Source of the DNA: Prosthecochloris sp.
Lineage (GTDB): Bacteria; Bacteroidota; Chlorobiia; Chlorobiales; Chlorobiaceae
Length of the DNA: 64,000 bases
NCBI GenBank assembly: GCA_004028745.1
Contig: RAZP01000029.1
Location: 1 to 64,000 of the forward strand
Direction: 5' to 3'
Part shown: one piece after another, positions 53,514-61,255 of the stretch
Position numbering within the stretch: position 1 is the stretch's first letter
Layout of the letters: each line of letters begins with the position of its first letter
Notes under the pieces: generated by a model
Seen by the model: the letters and a program-made list of their open reading frames with translations, nothing else
What the model was told of the DNA's origin: nothing
Databases searched by the model: none
Translations under genes and position numbers: made by a program

Positions 53514-55007
53514 ATGTCACAAACAGGTCGCACGGCCGCTTTTGTACTTAATCCTTGCATCAAAACCGTTCACGCGGATACGGAAACCCCTGTTTCGATG
53601 TACCTGAAACTTCAGGATGCTTATTCATGTCTGCTTGAATCAGTGGAGGGGGAGGAAAAACTTGCCCGTTTCTCCTACATAGCCATCGATCCGGTCGCGA
53701 TTCTAAAAGGTTCGGTTGACGGTAATATTTCGCTTGAGGTCAGGGATGAGCGTTTCAGGAGACTTGAAAAGACTGTAGAGGGAGAAAAAGAGCTGCGAAA
53801 AGTAATTGACCTTTGTCTTGAATCGTTCGGATCATCCCAGCGGACGGAAAGCACAGTGGGGTCCTCGCCGATGATTACCTCAGGGGCATTTGGTTATTTC
53901 AGTTATGATACGATGCATCTGGTTGAACGGATACCTTTTCCTCGTGAAGATGACCCGTCGGACCTTCCTGATGTTTGTCTGATGTTCTGTGACAAGCTGG
54001 TTGTATTCGATAATGTGAAACGCAAGGTATTTATCATTGTCAATTACCTTGACGGGGAAGATCAAAAAAGAGCGGAACGGGTTATCGGCGACATTCGTGC
54101 AAAAATGTTTAAGCCTCTTGATCCCGGTAGTATGCTGCTGGTGCCGGAAAAGCATGAGGAGGTTGCTTCCAATACTCGCAAAGAGGACTACCTCGACAAA
54201 GTTCTTGTCGCCAAGGAGCATATCAAGGCAGGGGATATTTTTCAGGTTCAGGTTTCCCAGAGACTGAAACGCCGGCTGAATACAAGGCCGTTTGATGTTT
54301 ACCGCATGCTCCGAACCATAAACCCTTCACCCTATCTTTATTACTTCGACATGGGAGATTTTGACATTGTCGGATCGTCTCCGGAATTACTGGTCAAAGT
54401 AAGTACGGACGGAAAAGGGCGAAAAATCGTCGATACCCGCCCGATAGCGGGTACAAGGCCTCGAGGCAGGACATACGAAGAGGATGCCCGGATAGAAAAA
54501 GAACTTTTGTCAGATGAAAAGGAGCTTGCGGAACATCTGATGCTCATCGATTTAAGCAGAAACGATATAGGAAGAATTGCGAAAATCGGTACGGTCGAAA
54601 CCAATGAAATGATGATTATCGAGCGGTACTCACATGTCATGCACATCGTAAGCAACGTGCGGGGAGAGCTGCGGGACGAGTTTAGCTCAATGGATGCTTT
54701 CTGGGCGTGTTTTCCAGCCGGAACATTAACAGGGGCACCCAAAGTCAGGGCGATGGAGATTATTTACGAGCTTGAGGAAGAAAAACGCGGCCTCTACGGC
54801 GGGGCGGTCGGGTTTATCGATTTTCGAGGACAGCTTGAAACGGCCATCGCTATACGGACCATGGTTGTCAAGGACAACATCATTTATTTTCAGGCAGCGG
54901 GTGGTATTGTTGCAGACTCTGTTCCCCTCAACGAGTTCGAGGAAACCATGAGCAAAATGAGGGCAGGCCTGCGTACCGTAGAGGCCCTTGAGAATTTTGA
55001 GGAGTGA
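53514..55007 (+). CDS. trpE: Anthranilate synthase component I
   Basis: The 497-residue enzyme converts chorismate and ammonia (from TrpG) to anthranilate. The N-terminal domain has LLESVEGEEKLARFSYIAID, part of the tryptophan feedback site with the LLES element. The chorismate-binding domain has GDIFQVQVSQRLKRRL, RPIAGTRPRGRTYEEDARIE, ELAEHLMLIDLSRNDIGRIA and CFPAGTLTGAPKVRAMEIIY. Its relatives PabB are close, but the N-terminal site and length favour TrpE. trpG is not adjacent here. No attenuator was recognised. Confidence 0.94.
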   Translation: MSQTGRTAAFVLNPCIKTVHADTETPVSMYLKLQDAYSCLLESVEGEEKLARFSYIAIDPVAILKGSVDGNISLEVRDERFRRLEKTVEGEKELRKVIDLCLESFGSSQRTESTVGSSPMITSGAFGYFSYDTMHLVERIPFPREDDPSDLPDVCLMFCDKLVVFDNVKRKVFIIVNYLDGEDQKRAERVIGDIRAKMFKPLDPGSMLLVPEKHEEVASNTRKEDYLDKVLVAKEHIKAGDIFQVQVSQRLKRRLNTRPFDVYRMLRTINPSPYLYYFDMGDFDIVGSSPELLVKVSTDGKGRKIVDTRPIAGTRPRGRTYEEDARIEKELLSDEKELAEHLMLIDLSRNDIGRIAKIGTVETNEMMIIERYSHVMHIVSNVRGELRDEFSSMDAFWACFPAGTLTGAPKVRAMEIIYELEEEKRGLYGGAVGFIDFRGQLETAIAIRTMVVKDNIIYFQAAGGIVADSVPLNEFEETMSKMRAGLRTVEALENFEE

Positions 55008-55158
55008 TGAGAGCAATGTGTGAAGTGCTGCCGGCTTGTTAGCTGGTGGCTAAGATGTCATTCCCGTGCTTGGCGAAACGCTCATCGTGCTTATTGTCAC
55101 GGAGTAGCACAGGAAGATATGGAGTAACAGTTAATTGTAAACGTGATAACATGAATAA

Positions 55159-56679
55159 ATGCAGAACAAGATGAAGAAGAACAAACTAACCTATCTTTTT
55201 TTGATTCTGGCCGGTGTGGCCATAGGCGGGCTCGTTTTTTCCAACCTGGAGTTTACTGTTGCCGGAAAAGAAAAAAAAGTGGCGGTAACCAATCATGTCA
55301 ATCTCGCGTCTGCCGCCAGCACAGTAGAGGATAAACCGATCCGTACTCTCAAGGATTTCAATGAAGCTTTTGTGCAGATTGCCGAATCAGCTACACCTTC
55401 GGTTGTCACTATTTTTACCGAAAAAACAGTCAACCGCAGGTTTATTTCCCCCTTTGATCTTTTTGGACGTCCGTTTGATGACTTTTTTGATATTCCACGC
55501 CGCGGCGAAAGGCCTGACGGCCGCAAAGAGGTGTTGCGCGGACTTGGTTCGGGGGTCATCGTCAGCCGTGACGGCTACATTCTTACCAACAACCATGTCG
55601 TTGACAAAGCCGATGCCATTTACATCCGAACCCATGACAACAGGAAGGTGGAGGCAAAGGTTATCGGCACTGACCCTAAAACGGATATTGCCGTGATTAA
55701 GGCCGATGCAAAAAATCTTAAACCCATTGCCATCGGCGACAGTGACGCCTTGCGTGTGGGTGAATGGGTCATTGCGATCGGTAGTCCCCTGGGAGAAAAT
55801 CTCGCCCGTACGGTGACTCAGGGAATTGTCAGCGCAAAAGGCCGCGCGAACGTCGGTCTTGCGGACTACGAAGACTTTATTCAAACCGATGCAGCGATCA
55901 ATCCCGGCAACTCGGGTGGTCCGCTCGTGAATATCCGCGGTGAGCTTGTCGGGATCAATACTGCGATAGCAAGCCGTACCGGCGGGTTTCAAGGTATAGG
56001 CTTTGCTGTTCCGTCCAATATGGCACAACAGATCATGCAGTCACTTGTCAGGACAGGCAAAGTTACCAGGGGCTGGCTTGGTGTTACCATTCAGGATGTG
56101 GACGAGAATATTGCCAAAGGGCTCAAGCTCAACAAAGCTGAGGGTGTCCTCGTTGGTACGGTTCTTGAGAACAGCCCCGCGAAAGCCGGTGGTCTGAAAA
56201 CCGGTGATGTGATACTTGAAATAAACGGCAAAAAACTCAGGGATACCGTCGAATTGCGCAACACAATTGCCAGGACATCCCCCGGTACCAGGGTTCAGCT
56301 TACCGTATGGAGGGACGGTACGGTTAAAAAGCTTTCCGTAAAGCTCGATGAGATTCCAGACCAGCCTGTAGCGGCTGGGCAGCAGCAGGAGATGGATGAG
56401 CTGCTTGGTTTCAGTGCAGCGCCGCTTTCCTCAGATCTTGCCGCCAGGTATCGATTAAAAGCCGATGCAGGAAAGGTAGTCATTACCGATGTCGATCCTG
56501 CGAGTAACGCCTACCGGGCGGGGTTGCGTCAAGGTGATGTTGTCAAGGCCGCCAATAGGAAGAACATTACCTCGTACAAGCAGTTTTTGTCGATAATCGG
56601 CAAAATGAAGCAAGGGGAACTTTTGTTTCTGCTGATTGAGCGCGGTGGCAGCAATGTATATTTCGCCTTTAACCTGTAA
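55159..56679 (+). CDS. Periplasmic serine protease/chaperone of the DegP/HtrA family
   Basis: The 506-residue product has an N-terminal membrane anchor or signal (about 8-28), a trypsin-like domain with H146 (LTNNHVVDKAD), D176 (DPKTDIAVIK) and S252 (INPGNSGGPL), and two PDZ domains (about 300-385 and 410-500). This layout is that of DegP/MucD, which degrades or refolds misfolded envelope proteins. An alternative start four codons later would hardly change the signal. It is a single-gene unit with a terminator at 56735. Confidence 0.96.
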   Translation: MQNKMKKNKLTYLFLILAGVAIGGLVFSNLEFTVAGKEKKVAVTNHVNLASAASTVEDKPIRTLKDFNEAFVQIAESATPSVVTIFTEKTVNRRFISPFDLFGRPFDDFFDIPRRGERPDGRKEVLRGLGSGVIVSRDGYILTNNHVVDKADAIYIRTHDNRKVEAKVIGTDPKTDIAVIKADAKNLKPIAIGDSDALRVGEWVIAIGSPLGENLARTVTQGIVSAKGRANVGLADYEDFIQTDAAINPGNSGGPLVNIRGELVGINTAIASRTGGFQGIGFAVPSNMAQQIMQSLVRTGKVTRGWLGVTIQDVDENIAKGLKLNKAEGVLVGTVLENSPAKAGGLKTGDVILEINGKKLRDTVELRNTIARTSPGTRVQLTVWRDGTVKKLSVKLDEIPDQPVAAGQQQEMDELLGFSAAPLSSDLAARYRLKADAGKVVITDVDPASNAYRAGLRQGDVVKAANRKNITSYKQFLSIIGKMKQGELLFLLIERGGSNVYFAFNL

Positions 56680-56734
56680 ACCCGCTTTGCAGGCAGTTCA
56701 AAGAATTGTACATTGTTATCAAGGATATAAAGGT

Positions 56735-56769
56735 AAAGTCAGCGGTATATGGCTGGCTTTACTTTTTTT
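56735..56769 (+). terminator. Intrinsic terminator after htrA
   Basis: AAAGTCAGC (56735-56743) pairs with GCTGGCTTT (56752-56760), with one G-T pair, and is followed by ACTTTTTTTA. Confidence 0.85.
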
Positions 56770-56794
56770 ATTGACTAAACGGCGCCTGTATAAA

Positions 56795-56884
56795 GGGCAC
56801 CTCTATTTATTGTCATGAGCGTTTCCCTTTTCTCTCCCGCCCGACGAAGTAATCCGGGTGCAGAACAAATGAATAGAGGTGCCT
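56795..56884 (-). repeat. Inverted-repeat element, copy F (short)
   Basis: Left end GGGCACCTCTATTTATTGTC, right end ACAAATGAATAGAGGTGCC; the interior is reduced to about 50 bp and includes CCGACGAAGTAATCCGGG. It lies between the htrA terminator and greA, in the region where greA's promoter must be. Confidence 0.88.
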
Positions 56885-56915
56885 TGACCGGGTGTTAACA
56901 ACAAAAAGCAGAGTT

Positions 56916-57398
56916 ATGAGTGACAGAGTTTACTTGACCAAGTCCGGATACAACAAGCTGAGGGAAGAGCTGAATCTTTTAAAAAGCGATGTCAGAAAGG
57001 AAGTTTTAGAAAAAATCGCCGACGCAAGGTCTCACGGTGATCTGAGCGAAAACGCAGAATATGAGGCGGCAAGGGAGGAGCAGAGGCAACTGGAGAGCCG
57101 TATAGGTGAACTTGAAAACAAGCTCACGAGGGCGACAATTCTCGATCCGAAACAGGTTAGGACTGACAAAGTCTATATATTGACCTCGGTGAAGTTGAAG
57201 AACCTGATTGTCGAAGAGGAGGAGATCATCGAGTACACCCTCGTTTCATCTGAGGAGGCTGATACCGATCAAGGCAAAATATCCGTCCGTTCACCTGTAG
57301 GCAGGGGTCTTCTGGGGAAGGCTGTTGGAGAAAAGGTGCAGATAAATGTGCCAAATGGGGAGCTTCACTATGAGATACTGGAGATTTTTGTTAAATAG
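56916..57398 (+). CDS. greA: Transcription elongation factor GreA
   Basis: From ATG 56916 the protein has 160 residues; an upstream ATG at 56892 lies closer to repeat copy F and gives an atypical leader. The N-terminal coiled coil carries LTKSGYNKLREELNLLKSDV and the tip motif DLSENAEYEAAREEQ, where the acidic residues reach the polymerase active site. The C-terminal domain follows with SVRSPVGRGLLGKAVGEKVQ. GreA rescues backtracked RNA polymerase. It heads a cluster with the 74-residue protein and tpiA. Confidence 0.97.
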   Translation: MSDRVYLTKSGYNKLREELNLLKSDVRKEVLEKIADARSHGDLSENAEYEAAREEQRQLESRIGELENKLTRATILDPKQVRTDKVYILTSVKLKNLIVEEEEIIEYTLVSSEEADTDQGKISVRSPVGRGLLGKAVGEKVQINVPNGELHYEILEIFVK

Positions 57399-57421
57399 CA
57401 CCACAAAAAAACGCTTGAACC

Positions 57422-57646
57422 ATGGGGAAACGTCAAATAGTTTACAAAGCCGGTCAGATCGGGGGAAATAACGATCTGATCGATCAGGAAGTAGATCTTA
57501 TAACCATAGAAGACAGAGTATGGCATGGCCGGGTTGTTTCGGTGAATCAGTCTGAGGTTGTACTCAGGGATGCCCGTTCCGGAAAGCACAGGTTTTCTAT
57601 CGACCAGATCGATAAAATTTATAGAGACATTGTAACCGACTATTAA
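57422..57646 (+). CDS. Small conserved-looking protein of unknown function
   Basis: The 74-residue product has no signal peptide and a beta-strand pattern (LITIEDRVWHGRVVSVNQSE, then VVLRDARSGKHRFSIDQIDK) that brings to mind an Sm-like or SH3-like small barrel. That is a resemblance, not an assignment. The gene lies between greA (23 bp before) and tpiA (2 bp after), so it is translated with them. Tight packing and a normal start support it as real. Confidence 0.75.
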   Translation: MGKRQIVYKAGQIGGNNDLIDQEVDLITIEDRVWHGRVVSVNQSEVVLRDARSGKHRFSIDQIDKIYRDIVTDY

Positions 57647-57648
57647 TC

Positions 57649-58401
57649 ATGCGTAAAAAAGTTGTTGTAGGTAATTGGAAAATGAACAAGACGGTTACTG
57701 AGGCCGGTGAACTTGTTTCAGCGATTCTCGAGCAGCTTGGTGATTGCCTCGTTGGCTGTGAAGTTGGTGTTGCCCCGGCGTTTCCCGCACTTACAGAAGT
57801 TGGGAAAGTTATCGAGAGGAGTGATATTCGTCTTGTTGCGCAGAATTGTCATTACGAGGATGACGGTGCCTATACCGGCGAGGTTTCGGTGCGGATGCTC
57901 GAGTCTCTCGGGTGCGCATATGTTATCGTCGGGCATTCCGAGCGCAGGCAGTATTTCGGTGAGACAAACAGGACGGTCAACCTCAGGCTCAGGAAAGCTC
58001 TTGCAGAAGGTATGCAGGTTATCATGTGCGTCGGAGAGACCCTTGAAGAGCGTGAGGGCGGTGTTACGGACGAAGTTGTAACTGAACAAGTCAAGGAAGG
58101 TCTTGAGGGGGTCGGCGATCTTGGCGGTGTGGTTCTGGCTTATGAGCCGGTGTGGGCTATCGGGACTGGAAAAACAGCTACCCCTGAACAGGCGGAAGAG
58201 GTGCATGTTTCGATCCGTGCAACCATCAGGGATATGTATGGCGATATTGCAGCCGAGCATCTTCGGATCCAGTACGGCGGGAGTGTCAAGCCTTCAAATG
58301 CCGTGGAGCTTTTCGCCATGCCGAACATCGATGGCGGACTTATCGGCGGAGCGAGTCTCAAGGCAGAGGACTTTGTGGCGATTGTGAAAGCAGCGGGATA
58401 G
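57649..58401 (+). CDS. tpiA: Triosephosphate isomerase
   Basis: The 250-residue enzyme interconverts dihydroxyacetone phosphate and glyceraldehyde-3-phosphate. VVGNWKMNKT at the N-terminus carries the catalytic Lys, IVGHSERRQYFGET the His, and AYEPVWAIGTGKTATPEQAE the Glu and loop 6; GGLIGGASL is the phosphate site. It ends the greA cluster. With gap at 21839 it supplies the triose steps of gluconeogenesis. Confidence 0.98.
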   Translation: MRKKVVVGNWKMNKTVTEAGELVSAILEQLGDCLVGCEVGVAPAFPALTEVGKVIERSDIRLVAQNCHYEDDGAYTGEVSVRMLESLGCAYVIVGHSERRQYFGETNRTVNLRLRKALAEGMQVIMCVGETLEEREGGVTDEVVTEQVKEGLEGVGDLGGVVLAYEPVWAIGTGKTATPEQAEEVHVSIRATIRDMYGDIAAEHLRIQYGGSVKPSNAVELFAMPNIDGGLIGGASLKAEDFVAIVKAAG

Positions 58402-58463
58402 TAAGGCAAAAGGAAAAAGGCAAAAATCAAAAGTTGGAAAGGGCTTTTATCTCTCTCTTTTAA

Positions 58464-60155
58464 TTATTCCTTGTTTACTTCCTGTGACTTTTTCATCGAA
58501 CAGAAATCGGGGCCGCACATGGTGCAGAAGTTGTCTTCCATGATCTTTCCGCTGCTGTCCGGTGAGTTTTCCGCATGAGCTTGCCGGGTCTTGACCGGGT
58601 CGAATGAAAGGTTGAACTGGTCGTTCCAGGCAAAGGAGTAGCGGGCGCTGCTCATGAGATTATCGTGCAGCCAGGCAATGGGGTTGCCTTTTGCCAGATC
58701 GGCAGCATGAGCAGCCAGCTTGTGCACAATGACTCCTTCACGAACATCGTTCTTGTTTGGAAGCCCCAGGTGTTCCTTCGGGGTAACATAGCAAAGCATG
58801 GCGCACCCCAGACTTGCAAGCAGTGTTCCGCCGATTGCCGAGTTAACGTGGTCGTAACCGGCTGCAATATCGGTGACCAGTGGTCCAAGAGTGTAAAATG
58901 GTGCTTCATGACAATATTCGAGCTGTTTCTGCATGTTCTCCTCAATGAGGTTCAACGGAACATGTCCCGGACCTTCGATCATAACCTGAACATCGTGTTC
59001 CCAAGCTTTCAGCGTGAGCTCTCCAAGGGTTTTCAGCTCACTGAACTGAGCCTCGTCATTCGCGTCGGCAACTGAGCCTGGCCGCAACGCATCGCCGATT
59101 GAGATCGCAATATCGTATGCTCTGAGAATTTCGCAGATTTCATCAAAGTGCGTATAGAGAAAGTTTTCACGGTTATGCGCACGACACCATTTGGCGATGA
59201 TCGAACCGCCGCGCGAGACGATACCGGTCAGCCGTCTGGCAGCAGCCGGCAGGAAATCTCTGCGGATGCCGGCATGGATGGTGAAATAGTCGACACCCTG
59301 TTCGGCCTGCTCGATCAGGGTTTTCCGGTAGATTTCCCAGGTGAGTTCTTCGGCTACCCCGCCCACCTTTTCAAGCGCCTGGTAGATGGGCACCGTGCCG
59401 ACAGGGACAGGTGAGTTTCTGAGTATCCACTCCCGTGTCTGGTGAATATTTTCGCCTGTGCTCAGGTCCATAACCGTATCTGCCCCCCAGCGGCAGGCCC
59501 AGACGGCTTTTTCAACCTCCTCGCTGATTGACGAGCCAAGCGCTGAGTTTCCAATGTTTGCATTGATCTTGACCCTGAAGTTTCTTCCGATAATCATCGG
59601 TTCCAGTTCGGGGTGGTTTATATTGGCGGGAATGATCGCTCTTCCTTTTGCAACCTCGTCACGGACAAATTCAGGTGTTACAGGTTTAAAGGTTCTGCCG
59701 CCGGAAGAGAACTGTTCAATCCATGCTTCGAGCTGCTGGTTTTCCCGGATTGAGACATACTCCATTTCAGGCGTAACGATGCCTTTGCGGGCGTAGTGCA
59801 TCTGTGTCACCGGCATGCCCTCTTTTGCCCTGACCGGATTTCTTCCGTTCATTGACGAGACAATACTTCCTGGAGAAACTTCAATATCGTTTCGTTCGCT
59901 GTGCCAGCCGTCACGGATGCAGGAAAGTCCCTTTCGCAGGTCGAGTTCTGCTGACGGATCGGAGTATGGCCCACTGGTATCGTAAAGCGGAAAGGATGAA
60001 AACTCTCCATCCTGAAACGTGTATGTTTTTGAGAGCTTGATCCTGCGCATACCGACTTTCACAGGGTGAATTAAGCCGTCGATGTAGATTTTCTCCGAGC
60101 CGGGACCATAAAAGTTTTGTTCCGGGCAAAAGAGGTTATCCGGTGCTTTAGTCAT
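58464..60155 (-). CDS. thiC: Phosphomethylpyrimidine synthase ThiC
   Basis: The 563-residue radical SAM enzyme makes the pyrimidine half of thiamine from aminoimidazole ribotide. The C-terminal iron-sulfur motif is CTMCGPDFCSM, and conserved parts include NIGNSALGSSISEEVEKAVW, WGADTVMDLSTGENIHQTRE and IMIEGPGHVPLNLIEENMQK. It is a single gene under a TPP riboswitch (60329-60412); repeat copy G lies between riboswitch and start codon. No Shine-Dalgarno-like word precedes ATG 60155, perhaps because the repeat has replaced it. Confidence 0.97.
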   Translation of the reverse strand: MTKAPDNLFCPEQNFYGPGSEKIYIDGLIHPVKVGMRRIKLSKTYTFQDGEFSSFPLYDTSGPYSDPSAELDLRKGLSCIRDGWHSERNDIEVSPGSIVSSMNGRNPVRAKEGMPVTQMHYARKGIVTPEMEYVSIRENQQLEAWIEQFSSGGRTFKPVTPEFVRDEVAKGRAIIPANINHPELEPMIIGRNFRVKINANIGNSALGSSISEEVEKAVWACRWGADTVMDLSTGENIHQTREWILRNSPVPVGTVPIYQALEKVGGVAEELTWEIYRKTLIEQAEQGVDYFTIHAGIRRDFLPAAARRLTGIVSRGGSIIAKWCRAHNRENFLYTHFDEICEILRAYDIAISIGDALRPGSVADANDEAQFSELKTLGELTLKAWEHDVQVMIEGPGHVPLNLIEENMQKQLEYCHEAPFYTLGPLVTDIAAGYDHVNSAIGGTLLASLGCAMLCYVTPKEHLGLPNKNDVREGVIVHKLAAHAADLAKGNPIAWLHDNLMSSARYSFAWNDQFNLSFDPVKTRQAHAENSPDSSGKIMEDNFCTMCGPDFCSMKKSQEVNKE

Positions 60156-60175
60156 GGTTCTGTGCTGTATACTGA

Positions 60176-60264
60176 GGGCAACTCAAAAAACCTGTTTATC
60201 CCGACTCTGTCGGGACTCCGTCCACCTTGCTTTCGAAGCGCTCACGACGGTTTTTAAAGATGCC
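60176..60264 (-). repeat. Inverted-repeat element, copy G (diverged), in the thiC leader
   Basis: Left end GGGCAACTCAAAAAACCTGT, right end CGGTTTTTAAAGATGCC; interior with CTCCGTCCACCTTGCTTTCG and the palindrome TCCCGACTCTGTCGGGA (60199-60215). It is the most diverged of the copies but keeps pairing ends, and it occupies most of the DNA between the riboswitch and thiC. Confidence 0.75.
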
Positions 60265-60328
60265 GTGGAAAAAAACTGGCAGGTTCGGTGCTGAAAGGAG
60301 AGAGAAGCGTGATGTGATCAACAGGCTT

Positions 60329-60412
60329 CATCTTTTCTTGCGTCAGCATTACCTGCATCAAGTTACAAGGGTATACTCTCAGCCTGCAGGTAGACCCCCG
60401 CAAGCACCCCTA
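60329..60412 (-). promoter_or_regulatory. TPP (THI-box) riboswitch controlling thiC
   Basis: On the minus strand the conserved order is present: GGGGTGCTTG at the 5' side, GGCTGAGAGTATACCCTTG, then GATGCAGGTAATGCTGACGC. These correspond to the TPP aptamer's P1/P2 helices, the CUGAGA bulge and the pyrophosphate-sensing half. The element lies about 170 bases upstream of thiC, as expected. The expression platform must fall in the following stretch that contains repeat copy G. Confidence 0.93.
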
Positions 60413-60573
60413 AGATGATTCGCAGTAGGCACAATAACCAAAATCGTCATGATTTGCAAGTCATGTTCCTGCTTTCAGGGAAGGTGGCAAAGCCTTTCTT
60501 GTATAATGGGACCACTTATGATTTATTACGTTATTAGATAAACGATCCTACTGTAACCTGTAAAAAACTGTCC

Positions 60574-61155
60574 ATGAAAAATCGGTGTAGCTGGTGCGGG
60601 GATGATTCCCTTTACGTACAATATCATGACGAAGAGTGGGGGGTTCCGGTTTTCGATGACCGGAAGCTGTTTGAAATGCTTGTGTTGGAAGGTGCTCAGG
60701 CGGGATTGAGCTGGATTACGATTCTGCGTAAGCGTGAGAACTACAAAAGGGCGTTTGATAATTTTGTCGTTGAGAAAGTTGCGCAGTACGGCAGTAAAGA
60801 CATCGAGCGGTTGCTCGGCGATGCGGGCATTGTGAGGAATCGACTCAAAATTGAATCGACGATCAGAAATGCCCGAAGTATTCTTGCCGTTCAGGATAAT
60901 CAAGGGTCGTTCTCGGACTTTCTCTGGAGTTTCGTCGATAATAGCCCGATCCAGAATGCTTGGCATTCCCTTGCAGAGGTGCCGGCTTCCACGAAAGAAT
61001 CGGATCTCATGAGCAAAGAGCTGAAACGGTTGGGCTTTGGCTTTGTCGGCTCAACCATCTGTTATGCATTCATGCAGTCGGTTGGCATGGTCAACGATCA
61101 TCTTACAGACTGCTACCGTCATCAGGAAGTACAACGTCTTTTTCCTCCAGACTGA
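60574..61155 (+). CDS. tag: DNA-3-methyladenine glycosylase I
   Basis: This 193-residue helix-hairpin-helix glycosylase excises 3-methyladenine from alkylated DNA. RCSWCGDDSLYVQYHDEEWG carries the N-terminal zinc-ligand cysteine(s), LEGAQAGLSWITILRKRENY the catalytic region and GFGFVGSTICYAFMQSVGMV the conserved C-terminal part, with His in NDHLTDCYRH. ATG 60574 follows the riboswitch region, on the opposite strand to thiC. Confidence 0.97.
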   Translation: MKNRCSWCGDDSLYVQYHDEEWGVPVFDDRKLFEMLVLEGAQAGLSWITILRKRENYKRAFDNFVVEKVAQYGSKDIERLLGDAGIVRNRLKIESTIRNARSILAVQDNQGSFSDFLWSFVDNSPIQNAWHSLAEVPASTKESDLMSKELKRLGFGFVGSTICYAFMQSVGMVNDHLTDCYRHQEVQRLFPPD

Positions 61156-61255
61156 TTATCCTGCTTTTCTTGCCGCTGTGTATCGCCCTATTTAGAAAAG
61201 ACCGGCTTTTATGTAAATTACGGCTCTTGTTTTGTAACCCAGGTAAAATGTTTAT

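Noticed and set aside
55387..56028. 213-codon minus-strand frame opposite htrA
   Set aside because: Full-length antisense to the protease domain, with no recognisable fold.
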